A DNA stretch of 64,000 nt from Candidatus Flexicrinis proximus (GCA_016712885.1 JADJQF010000004.1:248001-312000), one strand, 5' to 3'; positions 8,791-18,447 are shown, numbered from the stretch's first letter. Made by a program: numbers and translations. Notes: a model not told the origin generated them from the sequence alone.

Positions 8791-9426
8791 GTGCCGCGTA
8801 AACCCGCCGACCAATCCGTTAGCCGTGAAGATATTCTGCAGGCCGCCGCCGCTGTCCTGCGCCGCAACGGCTATGACGCTACGACCATGAAAGACATCGC
8901 CGCTCAGGTGAATCTGACCGCAGCCAGCCTCTATCATCACTTCGAGAACAAGGATGTGCTGCTTCTGGCTGTGCTGGAACTGGGTCTGCAGTACGTCTCG
9001 CGTGAAATCGAGACCGTTCTCGCGTCTGATGCCCCCAATGCCGAAAAGCTGCGCCGGATGGTCCGCGTCCATATCACCAACCAGACCGCAAACCGGCCCG
9101 CCGGCGTCGCCATGATTTACGAAGTCCGGCCAATCGTTACCCAGCACCTCCGCAACGGTCTCTCCGATGAGGCCGTGGCCGAGTACACCGTGCGCCGTGA
9201 AGGCTTTTTTGCCGAGCGCCGCCGTTTCGAGTCGCTGTTCCAGCAGGTTGTGCAGGCCGGAATCGACTCGGGCGAGTTCCGTCAGGTCGATGTCCCGGTG
9301 ATCGTCAAAACCATGCTCGGCGCGAACAATTGGGTCTCGGTGTGGTACAGCGAGAATGGTCGTCTGTCCGGGGAGCAGATCGCCGACCAGATTGCGGAAA
9401 TGTTCGTTAGGGCGTTATCCAAATAA
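8791..9426 (+). CDS. TetR/AcrR-family transcriptional regulator
   Basis: A 211-residue regulator. The N-terminal helix-turn-helix reads REDILQAAAAVLRRNGYDATTMKDIA, then VNLTAASLYHHFENKDVLLLAV, the most conserved stretch of the family. The C-terminal part is all-helical with a ligand pocket and resembles the TetR_C type found in fatty-acid/acyl-CoA regulators, but this is weak. The start is GTG 8791 with AAGGAG at 8777-8782. Its target is not evident; the neighbours (a secreted protein and an SbcC-like ATPase) give no hint. Confidence 0.87.
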   Translation: MPRKPADQSVSREDILQAAAAVLRRNGYDATTMKDIAAQVNLTAASLYHHFENKDVLLLAVLELGLQYVSREIETVLASDAPNAEKLRRMVRVHITNQTANRPAGVAMIYEVRPIVTQHLRNGLSDEAVAEYTVRREGFFAERRRFESLFQQVVQAGIDSGEFRQVDVPVIVKTMLGANNWVSVWYSENGRLSGEQIADQIAEMFVRALSK

Positions 9427-9529
9427 CCCTCATGTCCCGCCGCTGCTCGGCAACCGTCCCAGGAAGGGCGGGCGGTCCTGTTTACGGGCCGGTTGAGCGT
9501 GATCCAGGGACGAGCGTGGAAAATCAATC

Positions 9530-12085
9530 ATGATCCCGATTCGACTCGAACTAAAGAATTTTCTGCCGTATCGCGTGCCGGATCCACTCCGTTTTGATGG
9601 GATTGCGCTCGCCTGCCTGACCGGCCCTATCGGCACCGGCGAATCCTCCGTCCTAGACGCAATCACCTGGGCGTTGTGGGGCAGCGCGCGCGCCAGGCGC
9701 GACGATGATCTGATCCATCAGGGTCAGACCGAGATGCAGGTGCAGTTTGACTTCGAACAGGACTCCGTCCTATACCGCGTGATCCGCAAGCGCATCAAAC
9801 GGGCCAAGACCGGCCAGACCGAGCTGACCCTGCTGGCCTGGGATCCCTCCGCCGAGCGCTGGACGCTTATCAATGAGCCGTCGATCCGCGACACCGAAAA
9901 GCGCATCTCGTCGATCCTGCACCTGACCTATGAGACCTTCGTCCACTCCGCCTTTCTTCAGCAGGGGCGTGCTGACTCGTTTACCACCCAGACACCCGCC
10001 GACCGCAAGCGCATCCTCAGCGAAATCCTCGGCCTTTCTGAGTGGATGAGCTACGAAGAGAAGGTCAAGGATCGCCTGCGTAAGGTGGAGTCCGAAATTG
10101 ACTTCCATCAGCGCACGATCGCCGAAATCACCCGTGAACTGGCCGCCCGGCCCGGCTTGCTTCAGGATAAGACCCAGGCCGAAGGCCTGCTCGCCAGCGC
10201 GCAGCAAGCGCTCAAGCTCGCGGAGGAACGCCTCGATCTCGTCCGCGGGGCGCCGGAAGCCTTGCGTACCGCTCAAGCCCGCCGCCTGGACCTCCAGCGG
10301 AGTCAGCGCGATGCCGAGCGCGATCTGGCGGAAGCTGCCGGTCAGATCACCCTCTGGGAAAAGCATGTCGCCGAATGCCTGCTTATCATTGATGAACGCG
10401 AAGACATTGAAGGCGGCTATGAAGCGCTCCAGCATGCCAAAGATGCCGACCGCTCGCTGCGCGACAAACTTGACGCCCTGACGGACCTTGACCGCCGCCG
10501 GTCGGAACTCAACGGTCAACTGGCGGCGGCACGCGCGCGCCTTGAGTCGGAAGTCACGCGCCTGGAGCGCAGTCTCGACGATTTGCAGGTCGCGATCGAC
10601 GCCGACCCCGCCGCTGAACTCGAAGCCCTGCAAGGTGAGTTGGAGGCGCTTCGTCAGACCGATGCACGCCGGCTCGACATGCAGCGCCAGGAAGCCGACA
10701 TGCGTGAGGAGATCGCCACCCATAAAGCCACCCTTGAAGCGCTGCGCATCGAGGGTCAGGAGAAGAAGGAACGCCGCGACACGCTCGACAAGACCGACTC
10801 GCCGACCTGCCCGCTCTGCGGCCAACCACTGACCGCCGAGCATCGCATCGACATGATTACCCAATTGGACGTGGAGCTGGCCGAGCACCGTGTGACCTAT
10901 GCCAACAGCCGCGACCGTTCGCGCGAACTGGAAGCGCGGTTGACCACCCACCGCCGCGATCTGGACGCGCTCGACAAGGCGCTCAAGACTCTGCCCGCCC
11001 TTCAGGAACGTGCCGGCAAGCTCCAGGCGCGTGCTGATGCGGCGGGTCAGGCCGCCGCGCGCCGTGAAGACGATTTCCAGCAGCTCGAAAGCCTGCGCGC
11101 TCAACTCGACTCTGAAGAGTATGGGCATGATGTCCGCGCGGCACTGGCACTGCTCTCCGACGAAGCCGACGAACTTGGCTATGACAAGGGGCAGCACGAC
11201 GCGGCAAAACGGACCCTCGACGATTACCGGCGCTTTGAAACCCTCAAGGCCAAACTCGACACCGCGCTTCAGCAGCTTCCCAGCTATGAGAAATCGCGCG
11301 ACGGGGCCATTGAACGGCGTACACGTCTCGAAAGCCACTGGACGGAGCTGGGTGACCTGATGAATCAGGTTGAAGTCGAGATGGCGGGGCTCGACGTCCG
11401 CGCGCGGGAATACAAAGAACGCGAGGACGAGGTGCGGCTTCAACACCAATCCATGCTCAACGCGCGCGATCGCCTCAGCCGCGCCGAGCAGAAACTCGAC
11501 AGCCTCGACGCGCAGGAAGAACGGCGCGGTATCCTGGCCGATACGCTGGTCGCCTTGCAGCACGAAGCCGGAATACTCACTGAGCTGCGCACCGCCTTTG
11601 GCAAAAACGGCGTTCCGGCGCTGATTATCGAGGCGGCCATCCCTGAACTTGAAGAACTGGCCAACGATCTGCTGCGCCGTATGACCGATGGCCGCATGGC
11701 GCTCCGCCTTATGACCCAGCGCGACAAACAGGCCGGCGGTGTGATCGAAACACTGGACATCGAAATCGCCGATGAACTCGGCACGCGCAATTACGAGATG
11801 TACAGCGGCGGCGAAGCTTTCCGCATCAATTTTGCGTTACGGATCGCCCTCAGCAAACTGCTCGCGCGGCGGGCAGGGGCGCAGCTCCGGACTTTATTCA
11901 TTGACGAGGGGTTTGGCACCCAGGACGAAATTGGCCGCGCCAAGCTTATCGATGCCATCAACGCGATTCAGGGTCAATTCGACCTGATTCTTGTCATCAC
12001 CCATATCGACGACCTGCGCGACAGTTTCCCGGTTCATATTGTCATCGACAAAACTTCTGCGGGCAGCCGCATCAGCGTGCGCTGA
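9530..12085 (+). CDS. sbcC: SbcC/Rad50-type AAA ATPase with zinc hook, altered Walker A
   Basis: An 851-residue SMC-like ATPase. Head motifs at both ends flank a long coiled coil. N-terminal: MIPIRLELKNFLPYR, a P-loop read as GPIGTGESS, and a Q-loop in HSAFLQQGRADSF. The zinc hook is CPLCGQ with Cys427 and Cys430 in mid-coil. C-terminal: signature YSGGEAFRINFALR, Walker B TLFIDEGFGTQD and the D-/H-loop VITHID. SbcC with SbcD nuclease trims hairpins and blocked DNA ends. Two oddities: residue 38 is Glu (GAA) where the P-loop Lys belongs, one base from AAA; and no SbcD gene lies in the window. A sequencing error at that base is possible. Confidence 0.85.
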   Translation: MIPIRLELKNFLPYRVPDPLRFDGIALACLTGPIGTGESSVLDAITWALWGSARARRDDDLIHQGQTEMQVQFDFEQDSVLYRVIRKRIKRAKTGQTELTLLAWDPSAERWTLINEPSIRDTEKRISSILHLTYETFVHSAFLQQGRADSFTTQTPADRKRILSEILGLSEWMSYEEKVKDRLRKVESEIDFHQRTIAEITRELAARPGLLQDKTQAEGLLASAQQALKLAEERLDLVRGAPEALRTAQARRLDLQRSQRDAERDLAEAAGQITLWEKHVAECLLIIDEREDIEGGYEALQHAKDADRSLRDKLDALTDLDRRRSELNGQLAAARARLESEVTRLERSLDDLQVAIDADPAAELEALQGELEALRQTDARRLDMQRQEADMREEIATHKATLEALRIEGQEKKERRDTLDKTDSPTCPLCGQPLTAEHRIDMITQLDVELAEHRVTYANSRDRSRELEARLTTHRRDLDALDKALKTLPALQERAGKLQARADAAGQAAARREDDFQQLESLRAQLDSEEYGHDVRAALALLSDEADELGYDKGQHDAAKRTLDDYRRFETLKAKLDTALQQLPSYEKSRDGAIERRTRLESHWTELGDLMNQVEVEMAGLDVRAREYKEREDEVRLQHQSMLNARDRLSRAEQKLDSLDAQEERRGILADTLVALQHEAGILTELRTAFGKNGVPALIIEAAIPELEELANDLLRRMTDGRMALRLMTQRDKQAGGVIETLDIEIADELGTRNYEMYSGGEAFRINFALRIALSKLLARRAGAQLRTLFIDEGFGTQDEIGRAKLIDAINAIQGQFDLILVITHIDDLRDSFPVHIVIDKTSAGSRISVR

Positions 12086-12101
12086 GCAGGACCGCAAAAT
12101 C

Positions 12102-12180
12102 GCAGATGAGGGATCGCGGGGCGCAAGTCCGTCGCGGAGGTGTGGAGGCAGCGACTCCACAAACTAAATGCATAACAGCC
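12102..12180 (+). repeat. Two-hairpin repeat, family A, copy 1
   Basis: Begins GCAGATGAGGGATCG. Stem 1 is imperfect (CGCGGGG / CCGTCGCG); stem 2 is GTGGAG..CTCCAC with one mismatch, followed by an A-rich tail ending ATGCAT. It sits between the convergent sbcC and GH3 genes. Confidence 0.8.
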
Positions 12181-12204
12181 TTAAGAAACTAACCACGAGC
12201 CGTT

Positions 12205-14643
12205 TTAGCGTTCGCGTTCCAGCAGCCGCAGCGTTCTCTCGTCCACAACCTTGTTGTTGAAGCGGGCGTGCAGCGTGGGATTGGCAAATGCGCTGACTGT
12301 ATAGTGCCAGCTTCCGCCGCCGCTTTCCCGCAGCACCGACCCGCACAATTCGCAGCGCACGGTATGTTTGGACGCCGGAATCCCCAGGATACGGCGTTTG
12401 CTGGCCTTCACCCGTAACTCGGTTTCACCGCAGCACGGGCAGCGCTCGATGATGAAGCCGCGTTCGAATCGCGATTTCGACCGCGCGCCAGCCACGTAAA
12501 TCGTCCCGTAGGTCACCCCTAGGCCCGCCACCAGCGCAATCGGCAGCAGCGAAGCCAGCAGTTCCGGCGTCAGAAAGTCGAGCGGGGAACCCTGCGGGAC
12601 GGCCATCGCCGCCGCATCGTTGACTGTGTCAATCGGAAGGGCTGCGACCACAGTCGCCTGTGGGAGTGGGGTATGGGTTGGGCTGATGATCGGCGCAACC
12701 ACCGCCACACGCGTTCCGCCCTCCAGCGGTTCCAGCGTCGCGGTTGGCTCCGGCCCGGGCAGCGTTGGCGGAAGGTCCACGGTGATGATCTGCGCCTGCA
12801 GGGTTTCCGGGATGAGCATTGCTACGGTCGTGCCGCTGGGATAAACCGCCGTCGCGTTTGGATTACGCGGGATTAGCGCCAGCGCGACGCCGCCGCCGAT
12901 CTGCGCGCCCCCATTGACGAAGTCGCGCGCCCCGTTGAGCGCAACTGGCAGGCTCCCTCTCGCCGTGATCTGGCCCGTCAGCACGCCGCACGCTGCCGGG
13001 ACACTTTCCGGAAGTGGCGAATAGGTGGTCACATACGCGGAAACGCCGGGAAACGCCGTCCAGTCGAACGGCGAAAACAGCGCGACCGCGACCGTCTTTT
13101 CGATCGGCAGCGCGTTGACCAGGTTTTGTTGTGCGCGGTCGCCGCCGGCGTTGAGCGTGAAGACGACCGCGATGTCCGAGTCCCGCGCTGCGCTGACCGC
13201 CCGTGCGATGTCTCCGTTGTCAGGCGACTCGGCGACCCCTACCCAGGTGATATTCGGGAGCCGGTCGCAGTACTGCCGGATTGACGGGCGCGAGGCGGGG
13301 TAGATCAGCGTCACCGACTTCTCCGGTGCCAGTGGCAGCACGCCGTTCTGGTCGTAGGCGATCGTCACGCCTGCCGCGAACAGCTCCCCGACCAGCGCCG
13401 CGCCCGCCGGCGCATCCACACGCTGCGCGGCGCGTTCCGGGCTAAGGGGCTGCCAATCCAGCACCCCATAGCGTGATTTCGCATCAAGGATTCGCCGCAC
13501 CGAGTCGTCGATTCGCGCCTCGGTCAGCCGTCCCGACCGCACCGCATCGGTGACCGACTGCATGGCATTGGCTTGCGTCACTGGTCCCAGGTGCGCGCCA
13601 AAGGCCACAATATCCACGCCTGCTTCTATCGCCCGGATCGAGGCTTCGGCATACGACATCGTCGTGTCGATCGCGTCCATTTCGATCGCGTCGGTCATAA
13701 TCAGGCCCTCAAACGCCATTTCCTCGCGCAGCAGGCCGGTAACCACATTGTGGGACAGCGACGCCGGTATCGGTTCGCCGGGGTCGAGTGCCGGATACCA
13801 GATGTGGGCAACCATCACCGACTCGACGCCGGCGGCAATCGTCCACCGGAACGGTGCGAATTCCACGCGGTCAAGCTCTTCGCGCGGGTAATTTACGATG
13901 GGCAGTGAGGTATGCGAATCATGGTCGGTATCGCCGTGACCGGGGAAGTGCTTCGCCGTCGCCATCACCCCCCCGGCCTGCATGCCGCGGACCATGCCCG
14001 CCAGCATCTGCCCGGTACGCTCCGGCTCGCTGCCAAAGCTGCGCCGCCCGATGATCGGGTTTCGCAGGTTAGTATAGAGATCGGCCACCGGCGCGAGGTT
14101 GAGGTTGACACCCACTGCCGATAGCTCGCGGGCCATCGCTTCGCCCGTGCGCACGGCCAGTGTCACGTCGCCGGTCGCCGTCAGCAGCATCATCGCCGGA
14201 AACGTCGTGAAGCCCTCTTTCAGCCGCGCGATCACCCCGCCTTCCTGATCGGTGGCGACGAACAGCGGCACGCCGCCGGCATCGACCACCGCCGACTGCC
14301 ACTCGTTGATCAATTCGGTGACTGAGTCCGGCGTCCCCACATTCGAAACGAACAGCACCGCGCCGCCGGGCTGCCATTCCTCCAGCAGGTCGCGGTTCGG
14401 CTCGTTCAGCAGCGATCCATACACGCCCACCAGAAACATCTGCGCGACTTTTTGCTCCAGCGTCATCGCCGCCAGCAGCGACTCGACTCGCGATTGCGCG
14501 AATGACGGCAGGACGCACAGTAGAAACACCACGGCCACCACGCTGTGCCTGGCCCGGTTCCATCTCCAGGCAGGGCATGCCGCACGGCGTACATGCAGCC
14601 GTCTTAGCGAGACAGTCTTAGGCAGAGGAGACCGCGAAAACAC
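12205..14643 (-). CDS. GH3 beta-N-acetylhexosaminidase-like, membrane-anchored, C-terminal zinc ribbon
   Basis: An 812-residue protein with N-terminal signal/anchor (about 30-50). The GH3 catalytic domain has the NagZ-type KHFPGHGDTDHDSH motif (acid/base Asp-His dyad, about residue 230) and the nucleophile Asp in MTDAIEMDAI (about 315). A GH3 C-terminal alpha/beta domain follows, then a Thr/Pro-rich stretch. A transmembrane helix (about 690-712) leads to a tail with two Cys pairs, CPCC and CELC, that looks like a zinc ribbon, probably on the cytoplasmic side. NagZ enzymes remove GlcNAc from peptidoglycan fragments. The start is GTG 14643, immediately after the stop of the upstream CapA-fusion gene (TGA-GTG), so the two are coupled. 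Confidence 0.82.
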   Translation of the reverse strand: MFSRSPLPKTVSLRRLHVRRAACPAWRWNRARHSVVAVVFLLCVLPSFAQSRVESLLAAMTLEQKVAQMFLVGVYGSLLNEPNRDLLEEWQPGGAVLFVSNVGTPDSVTELINEWQSAVVDAGGVPLFVATDQEGGVIARLKEGFTTFPAMMLLTATGDVTLAVRTGEAMARELSAVGVNLNLAPVADLYTNLRNPIIGRRSFGSEPERTGQMLAGMVRGMQAGGVMATAKHFPGHGDTDHDSHTSLPIVNYPREELDRVEFAPFRWTIAAGVESVMVAHIWYPALDPGEPIPASLSHNVVTGLLREEMAFEGLIMTDAIEMDAIDTTMSYAEASIRAIEAGVDIVAFGAHLGPVTQANAMQSVTDAVRSGRLTEARIDDSVRRILDAKSRYGVLDWQPLSPERAAQRVDAPAGAALVGELFAAGVTIAYDQNGVLPLAPEKSVTLIYPASRPSIRQYCDRLPNITWVGVAESPDNGDIARAVSAARDSDIAVVFTLNAGGDRAQQNLVNALPIEKTVAVALFSPFDWTAFPGVSAYVTTYSPLPESVPAACGVLTGQITARGSLPVALNGARDFVNGGAQIGGGVALALIPRNPNATAVYPSGTTVAMLIPETLQAQIITVDLPPTLPGPEPTATLEPLEGGTRVAVVAPIISPTHTPLPQATVVAALPIDTVNDAAAMAVPQGSPLDFLTPELLASLLPIALVAGLGVTYGTIYVAGARSKSRFERGFIIERCPCCGETELRVKASKRRILGIPASKHTVRCELCGSVLRESGGGSWHYTVSAFANPTLHARFNNKVVDERTLRLLERER

Positions 14644-16761
14644 TCAAAACTCCCCGTTCTGCACCATCAGCACATACAGAAAATTATCGCGTTCCTCGGG
14701 GGTCATCAGCCGCGGACGCGCATTGTCTTCGATGATGCCGGGATAGGTCGCCACCGTGGTCAGCCGGCCATCGTAAATGTACAGCTCGTCGAGGCTGAAC
14801 CGGACACCCGCCCACCACGGCTGATCGAAGATAAAATTGCCGATGCCGTAATGGATGAACGCGGTTTCGCCGCCATACCCGTTGACCAGATTATACGTCT
14901 GTGGAAAGTGCGCCTGCGTGCCGATCACCACATCCGCCCCCAGTTTCGCGTAATTGGAGAAATCGACGCGCTGCTGTGGGGTCGGTGGATACTGGTCAAA
15001 TTCCCAGTACTGCACCGACAGGATCACTACATCGTTGGCGGTTTTCAAAACGGGCAGTGTCTCCCGCAGCCACGCGCTCTCACAGGCCGCCGCGCCTGGC
15101 CGGGTTTCCCCAACCTGCGCGTAATACGGCCCCGCCACGTTACAGCTCAGCCACGCGACTCGGTTGCCGTCCCGCTCGAAAACATACGGCGCGCGCGCCT
15201 CGTCCAGTGTGTTGCCCCCTGCGATGGTTTGCAGGCCGCGTTCACGGTACAGCGCCAGCGTGTCGCGGTACGCCTCGTATCCGTAATCGTTATTGTGGTT
15301 ACCGCTTAATTCGATCACATCCACGCCCAGCCGGTCGAAGATGTCGATGTGTGCCGGCTTAGTGCACATGCTGTTGCCGCCCCCAAAGCGTTCCGTTCCG
15401 CCTTCCGGGCACTCCGGCACCACCGAAACCTCGCTGCTTACATGGAACACGTCGGCGCGGCGCGTATACGGTGCGATGGCCTCAGCCGCCCAGTCCACCC
15501 CGTTCTCGTCCAGTTCCCCGACCACCTTGCGCGCCATCGCTGTGACGCCGGATAGCATGACCGTGGTCAGCTTGCCCGGGTCGAAATTCGGCGTATAGCT
15601 CGCCATCGCCAGCGGATAGCTGCCGAGGTTATAGAGCGGATGCTGTTCGTCGATCCACAGCACGCGCAGACGCAGCGTCATCTCGTCCCAGCCGACCAGT
15701 GCCCACCGCGTACGGTCACGGTAAAGGTCGTTGTTCAAGGCCACATCATCTGCGACCGTCCGGATATCAGGATGCAGCGGCCGGTTGTACGCCAGCAGCG
15801 TGTCGCGTGTCTTCTGTGTTACGGTCAGCTTCGGATCGGCCTCGCCGTTCATCACGGTGTCGAATTGCGCGCGTGTGAGGTTGAAGACGCGGCTGGGGAA
15901 CGCCGCGACCGGCACGTACAGGGCGATCCCAACGCCCTGTTGGGCGGGCGGTGTATTGGTGGCAAACACCACCGGTTGGGTTTCGGGGCGCAGATACCCG
16001 GCGTAAAAGGCCAGATATTCGCCGACATGCGCTGACCAGTAGGCATCGTTGTGCTCGCCCACCGGATGAATAGTGTAGGCGTGCGGGATGTCTGCCCGTT
16101 TGAGCCGCGCGTCCATCATATCCAGCCCCGGCGCCGCGTAATCGTCGATGCCGCGGTCAAGCGCGATCGCCGGCGGATTCTCGACCGTTAACGCCAGGTC
16201 GAGCGGATTGAACTCGTCTGGCGCGTGGTTGGCGTCGAAGAACGCCGAGTGCCCACCGACAGCGCTGAACATCGCTGGGTAGCGCAGCGCGACATGGAAC
16301 GCCCAGAACCCCCCGCGCGAAATCCCGCCAATCGCCCGCCGGGCCGGACTCAGCGGATACGCCGCCTCGATTCCTGGGATCACGTCATGGACCAGCGCTT
16401 CGCCCCACGAACCAGCGCCAAATTGATTTTTGTTGGCCTCGTCCCCGCCGAAGGGCAGCACGACCGCCATCGGCGGCAGGCTATTGTCCGCAATCCCGAT
16501 GTCCAGCTTGCCGGCCACATCCAGGTCGACCCAGTGCTGGTCATCGCGGTTGGAACCGTGCAGCAGGATCACGTAAGGCAGCGGCGTGTACTGGTCCGCG
16601 CACGGTGGCAGCACGACCGTCACGCCGACATCGCGTCCCAGCCGTTCACTGTGAACGGCGGTCCTTTCTACTGTGCTGTTGACTGTTGGGCAATCCTGCG
16701 CCAACCTTGGACGCGCGGCCAGAACCGCCAGCGCGAATACCATCATGACAATACGACGCAT
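14644..16761 (-). CDS. Secreted esterase-CapA fusion protein
   Basis: A 705-residue protein with a signal peptide at residues 1-22. Residues about 30-330 form an alpha/beta esterase of the D-type/feruloyl-esterase-like group: YVILLHGSNRDD, nucleophile Ser in GGISRGGFWAF (about 149) and HPVGEHNDAYW for the His. Residues about 400-705 are a CapA/PgsA-like metallophosphatase-fold domain: LSGNHNNDYG, VDFSNYAKLGADVVIGTQAHFPQ, and HYGIGNFIFDQ. CapA-type proteins are linked to poly-gamma-glutamate or capsule handling. ATG 16761 starts exactly at the signal peptide, with GGAAAAG upstream; the frame is open to 16962, but that stretch is repeat-derived. It lies between the glycosyltransferase and the coupled GH3 gene. 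Confidence 0.8.
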   Translation of the reverse strand: MRRIVMMVFALAVLAARPRLAQDCPTVNSTVERTAVHSERLGRDVGVTVVLPPCADQYTPLPYVILLHGSNRDDQHWVDLDVAGKLDIGIADNSLPPMAVVLPFGGDEANKNQFGAGSWGEALVHDVIPGIEAAYPLSPARRAIGGISRGGFWAFHVALRYPAMFSAVGGHSAFFDANHAPDEFNPLDLALTVENPPAIALDRGIDDYAAPGLDMMDARLKRADIPHAYTIHPVGEHNDAYWSAHVGEYLAFYAGYLRPETQPVVFATNTPPAQQGVGIALYVPVAAFPSRVFNLTRAQFDTVMNGEADPKLTVTQKTRDTLLAYNRPLHPDIRTVADDVALNNDLYRDRTRWALVGWDEMTLRLRVLWIDEQHPLYNLGSYPLAMASYTPNFDPGKLTTVMLSGVTAMARKVVGELDENGVDWAAEAIAPYTRRADVFHVSSEVSVVPECPEGGTERFGGGNSMCTKPAHIDIFDRLGVDVIELSGNHNNDYGYEAYRDTLALYRERGLQTIAGGNTLDEARAPYVFERDGNRVAWLSCNVAGPYYAQVGETRPGAAACESAWLRETLPVLKTANDVVILSVQYWEFDQYPPTPQQRVDFSNYAKLGADVVIGTQAHFPQTYNLVNGYGGETAFIHYGIGNFIFDQPWWAGVRFSLDELYIYDGRLTTVATYPGIIEDNARPRLMTPEERDNFLYVLMVQNGEF

Positions 16762-16898
16762 GAAGTCTTTTCCACCGATTTCGCCGCTAAGTATAGCACG
16801 TCGGAAACCGCGTCCCGCCTGTTTCCAGAGCCTGTCACTCACGTTCGACGAGGTCTTCCACGCGACCGTCATCATGAGGCTATACTCCTGTACTGCCA

Positions 16899-16970
16899 AT
16901 GAGGGAGTCGAGAGGGAGGCATCCCTCTCGCGGAGGTGTGGAGGCCGCGCCTCCACACGCAAAACGCGTA
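16899..16970 (+). repeat. Two-hairpin repeat, family A, copy 2
   Basis: Stem 1 is CGAGAGGG / CCCTCTCG; stem 2 is extended, GTGTGGAGGC / GCCTCCACAC. It lies directly past the 3' end of the glycosyltransferase gene and upstream of the esterase-CapA start. Confidence 0.85.
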
Positions 16971-16977
16971 GCCACCC

Positions 16978-18447
16978 TTAGTCGATGCCCTCCAGCCAGA
17001 ACGCCACATAGTCCGCGCTGCGGTACGCCGTCCAGGGCGCGAACCCTGCCTCGGTTGACGCGTTCAGCCAGTCAGTGACCGGCGCCCAGGCTGGGGCGAT
17101 CAGCAGTCGTGCAGCACGGTCTGGGTTGAGCGGCGCGTCTGCCGCAAATTCGTCGGCAGTCGGGTAGAAGACGACCCGCTTATCAGTCCACGGCCCCAGG
17201 TAGTATCCCATCTCCCAGCCGAGCCAGCGATTATAGACAATTGTCCCTAATCCCTGCGCGTTAACGAAATCTGCCAGCGCGATCAGGCCGTCATCGCGGT
17301 CGCGTACGTCGCTGGGAAATCGGGCAGGCGCGCTCAGCGACAGCAGCAGCAGCGCCGCGACCGCGGGAAGCGTCCAATTCCGCGGCGCGATCCGGGCCAG
17401 GGTTCGCGCGGCCAGCAGGATAACCGGCGGATAAATCAGCAGCAGATAACGGTCGTACAGGTTGAACGGCAGGACGACGTGAGCGCCCAGATAGGCCAGC
17501 GTGAACAGCAGCAGGCTTCCCTCTGCCGTCGGTATGAGCTTCGCCGCTCGCCCCGAACGGACTTGAAGCCGTGCGCGGCTCGTGAATACGCTTGCCAGCG
17601 CGCACGCGACAATCCCTGCTGTCACCGGCCACGCGCCAAACGCGCTTGCGAAATAGACCGCCCATTGTGCGCTGCGGGCGCCCCATTCGTCCGGCGGCAC
17701 AATCATTCGGTACGGGTTGTTATTGGCCGCCGCATATTCGAAGATCGACGCTCCCGGACGGGCAGCATCCCACAGCAGCAGCACTCCCAGTCCGGCCGCG
17801 CTGGTTAGTGCGAAATTCCGGACGCGACTCCACCGCAGGCCCTCCCCATCGCGCAAGCCATCAGGCGCTTCAACCGCGTTCAGCGCGGCGGCCAGCGGCA
17901 GATAAAAGAGCGCCTGCTGTTTGGTCGCAGCCGCCGCCGCCAGCCAAACGCCGCTCCATCCCCCCCGGCCGTACAGCGCCGCGGTCACGCTGGCCGTCAG
18001 CAGGGCCAGCATCACGGGGTCGGTGAAGGCGGTCGCGCTGAACGCCGTCAACTGCGGTGAACAGGCCGCGAGCGCGCCGGCCAGCCACGCGGCCTTGTTG
18101 CCGCCGGCTTTGTGTGCCGCTGCCATCAGCAGCCCGACCGTCACAATGCCGGCCAGCGTTCCCGGCAGTCGCGCAGCCTGTTCGCCGCGCCTGGCCTCCA
18201 GCGTGAGTACGCCATCCGGCAGGGTCGTCACGCCAGCCAACTGCATCGACAGCGCCATCGCGTATAAGCTGATCGGGGGCTTATCCAGCGGGCCGGACAA
18301 CATCCAATCGCCATAGACCGCCGCGTTACGCCCATAGGTGGCGAATAAGGCTTCGTCCCCGTGAAAGCGCACGTCCTCGCCCCACGCGCCCAACCGTGCG
18401 ACCGTCGCGGCCGCCAGGATCAGCAGCACAATCGCCTTATTCGTCAT
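16978..18447 (-). CDS. PMT/ArnT-like (GT39/GT83) membrane glycosyltransferase
   Basis: A 489-residue polytopic membrane protein with roughly 10-11 hydrophobic segments. The first outer loop carries the acidic motif RFHGDEALFATYGRNAA with the Asp-Glu pair conserved in lipid-phosphate-sugar-dependent transferases, and LDKPPISLYA follows as in PMT_2 proteins. The C-terminal part (from about 390) is soluble and extracytoplasmic. Such enzymes move a sugar from a polyprenyl carrier to a protein or lipid outside the membrane. It is co-oriented with the esterase-CapA and GH3 genes, which suggests a surface-polymer theme. The start ATG 18447 has a weak ribosome site. Confidence 0.8.
   Translation of the reverse strand: MTNKAIVLLILAAATVARLGAWGEDVRFHGDEALFATYGRNAAVYGDWMLSGPLDKPPISLYAMALSMQLAGVTTLPDGVLTLEARRGEQAARLPGTLAGIVTVGLLMAAAHKAGGNKAAWLAGALAACSPQLTAFSATAFTDPVMLALLTASVTAALYGRGGWSGVWLAAAAATKQQALFYLPLAAALNAVEAPDGLRDGEGLRWSRVRNFALTSAAGLGVLLLWDAARPGASIFEYAAANNNPYRMIVPPDEWGARSAQWAVYFASAFGAWPVTAGIVACALASVFTSRARLQVRSGRAAKLIPTAEGSLLLFTLAYLGAHVVLPFNLYDRYLLLIYPPVILLAARTLARIAPRNWTLPAVAALLLLSLSAPARFPSDVRDRDDGLIALADFVNAQGLGTIVYNRWLGWEMGYYLGPWTDKRVVFYPTADEFAADAPLNPDRAARLLIAPAWAPVTDWLNASTEAGFAPWTAYRSADYVAFWLEGID

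Noticed and set aside
9770..11563. 597-residue open frame antisense to sbcC
   Set aside because: A shadow of the high-GC coiled-coil gene. It has no ribosome site or recognisable domain, and sbcC covers it fully.
16762..16962. N-terminal extension of the esterase-CapA protein (ARPPHLRERDASL...)
   Set aside because: Translation of repeat copy 2. Similar LPPHLREGL-type peptides appear wherever the repeat is read on the minus strand, so these are not real coding sequence.
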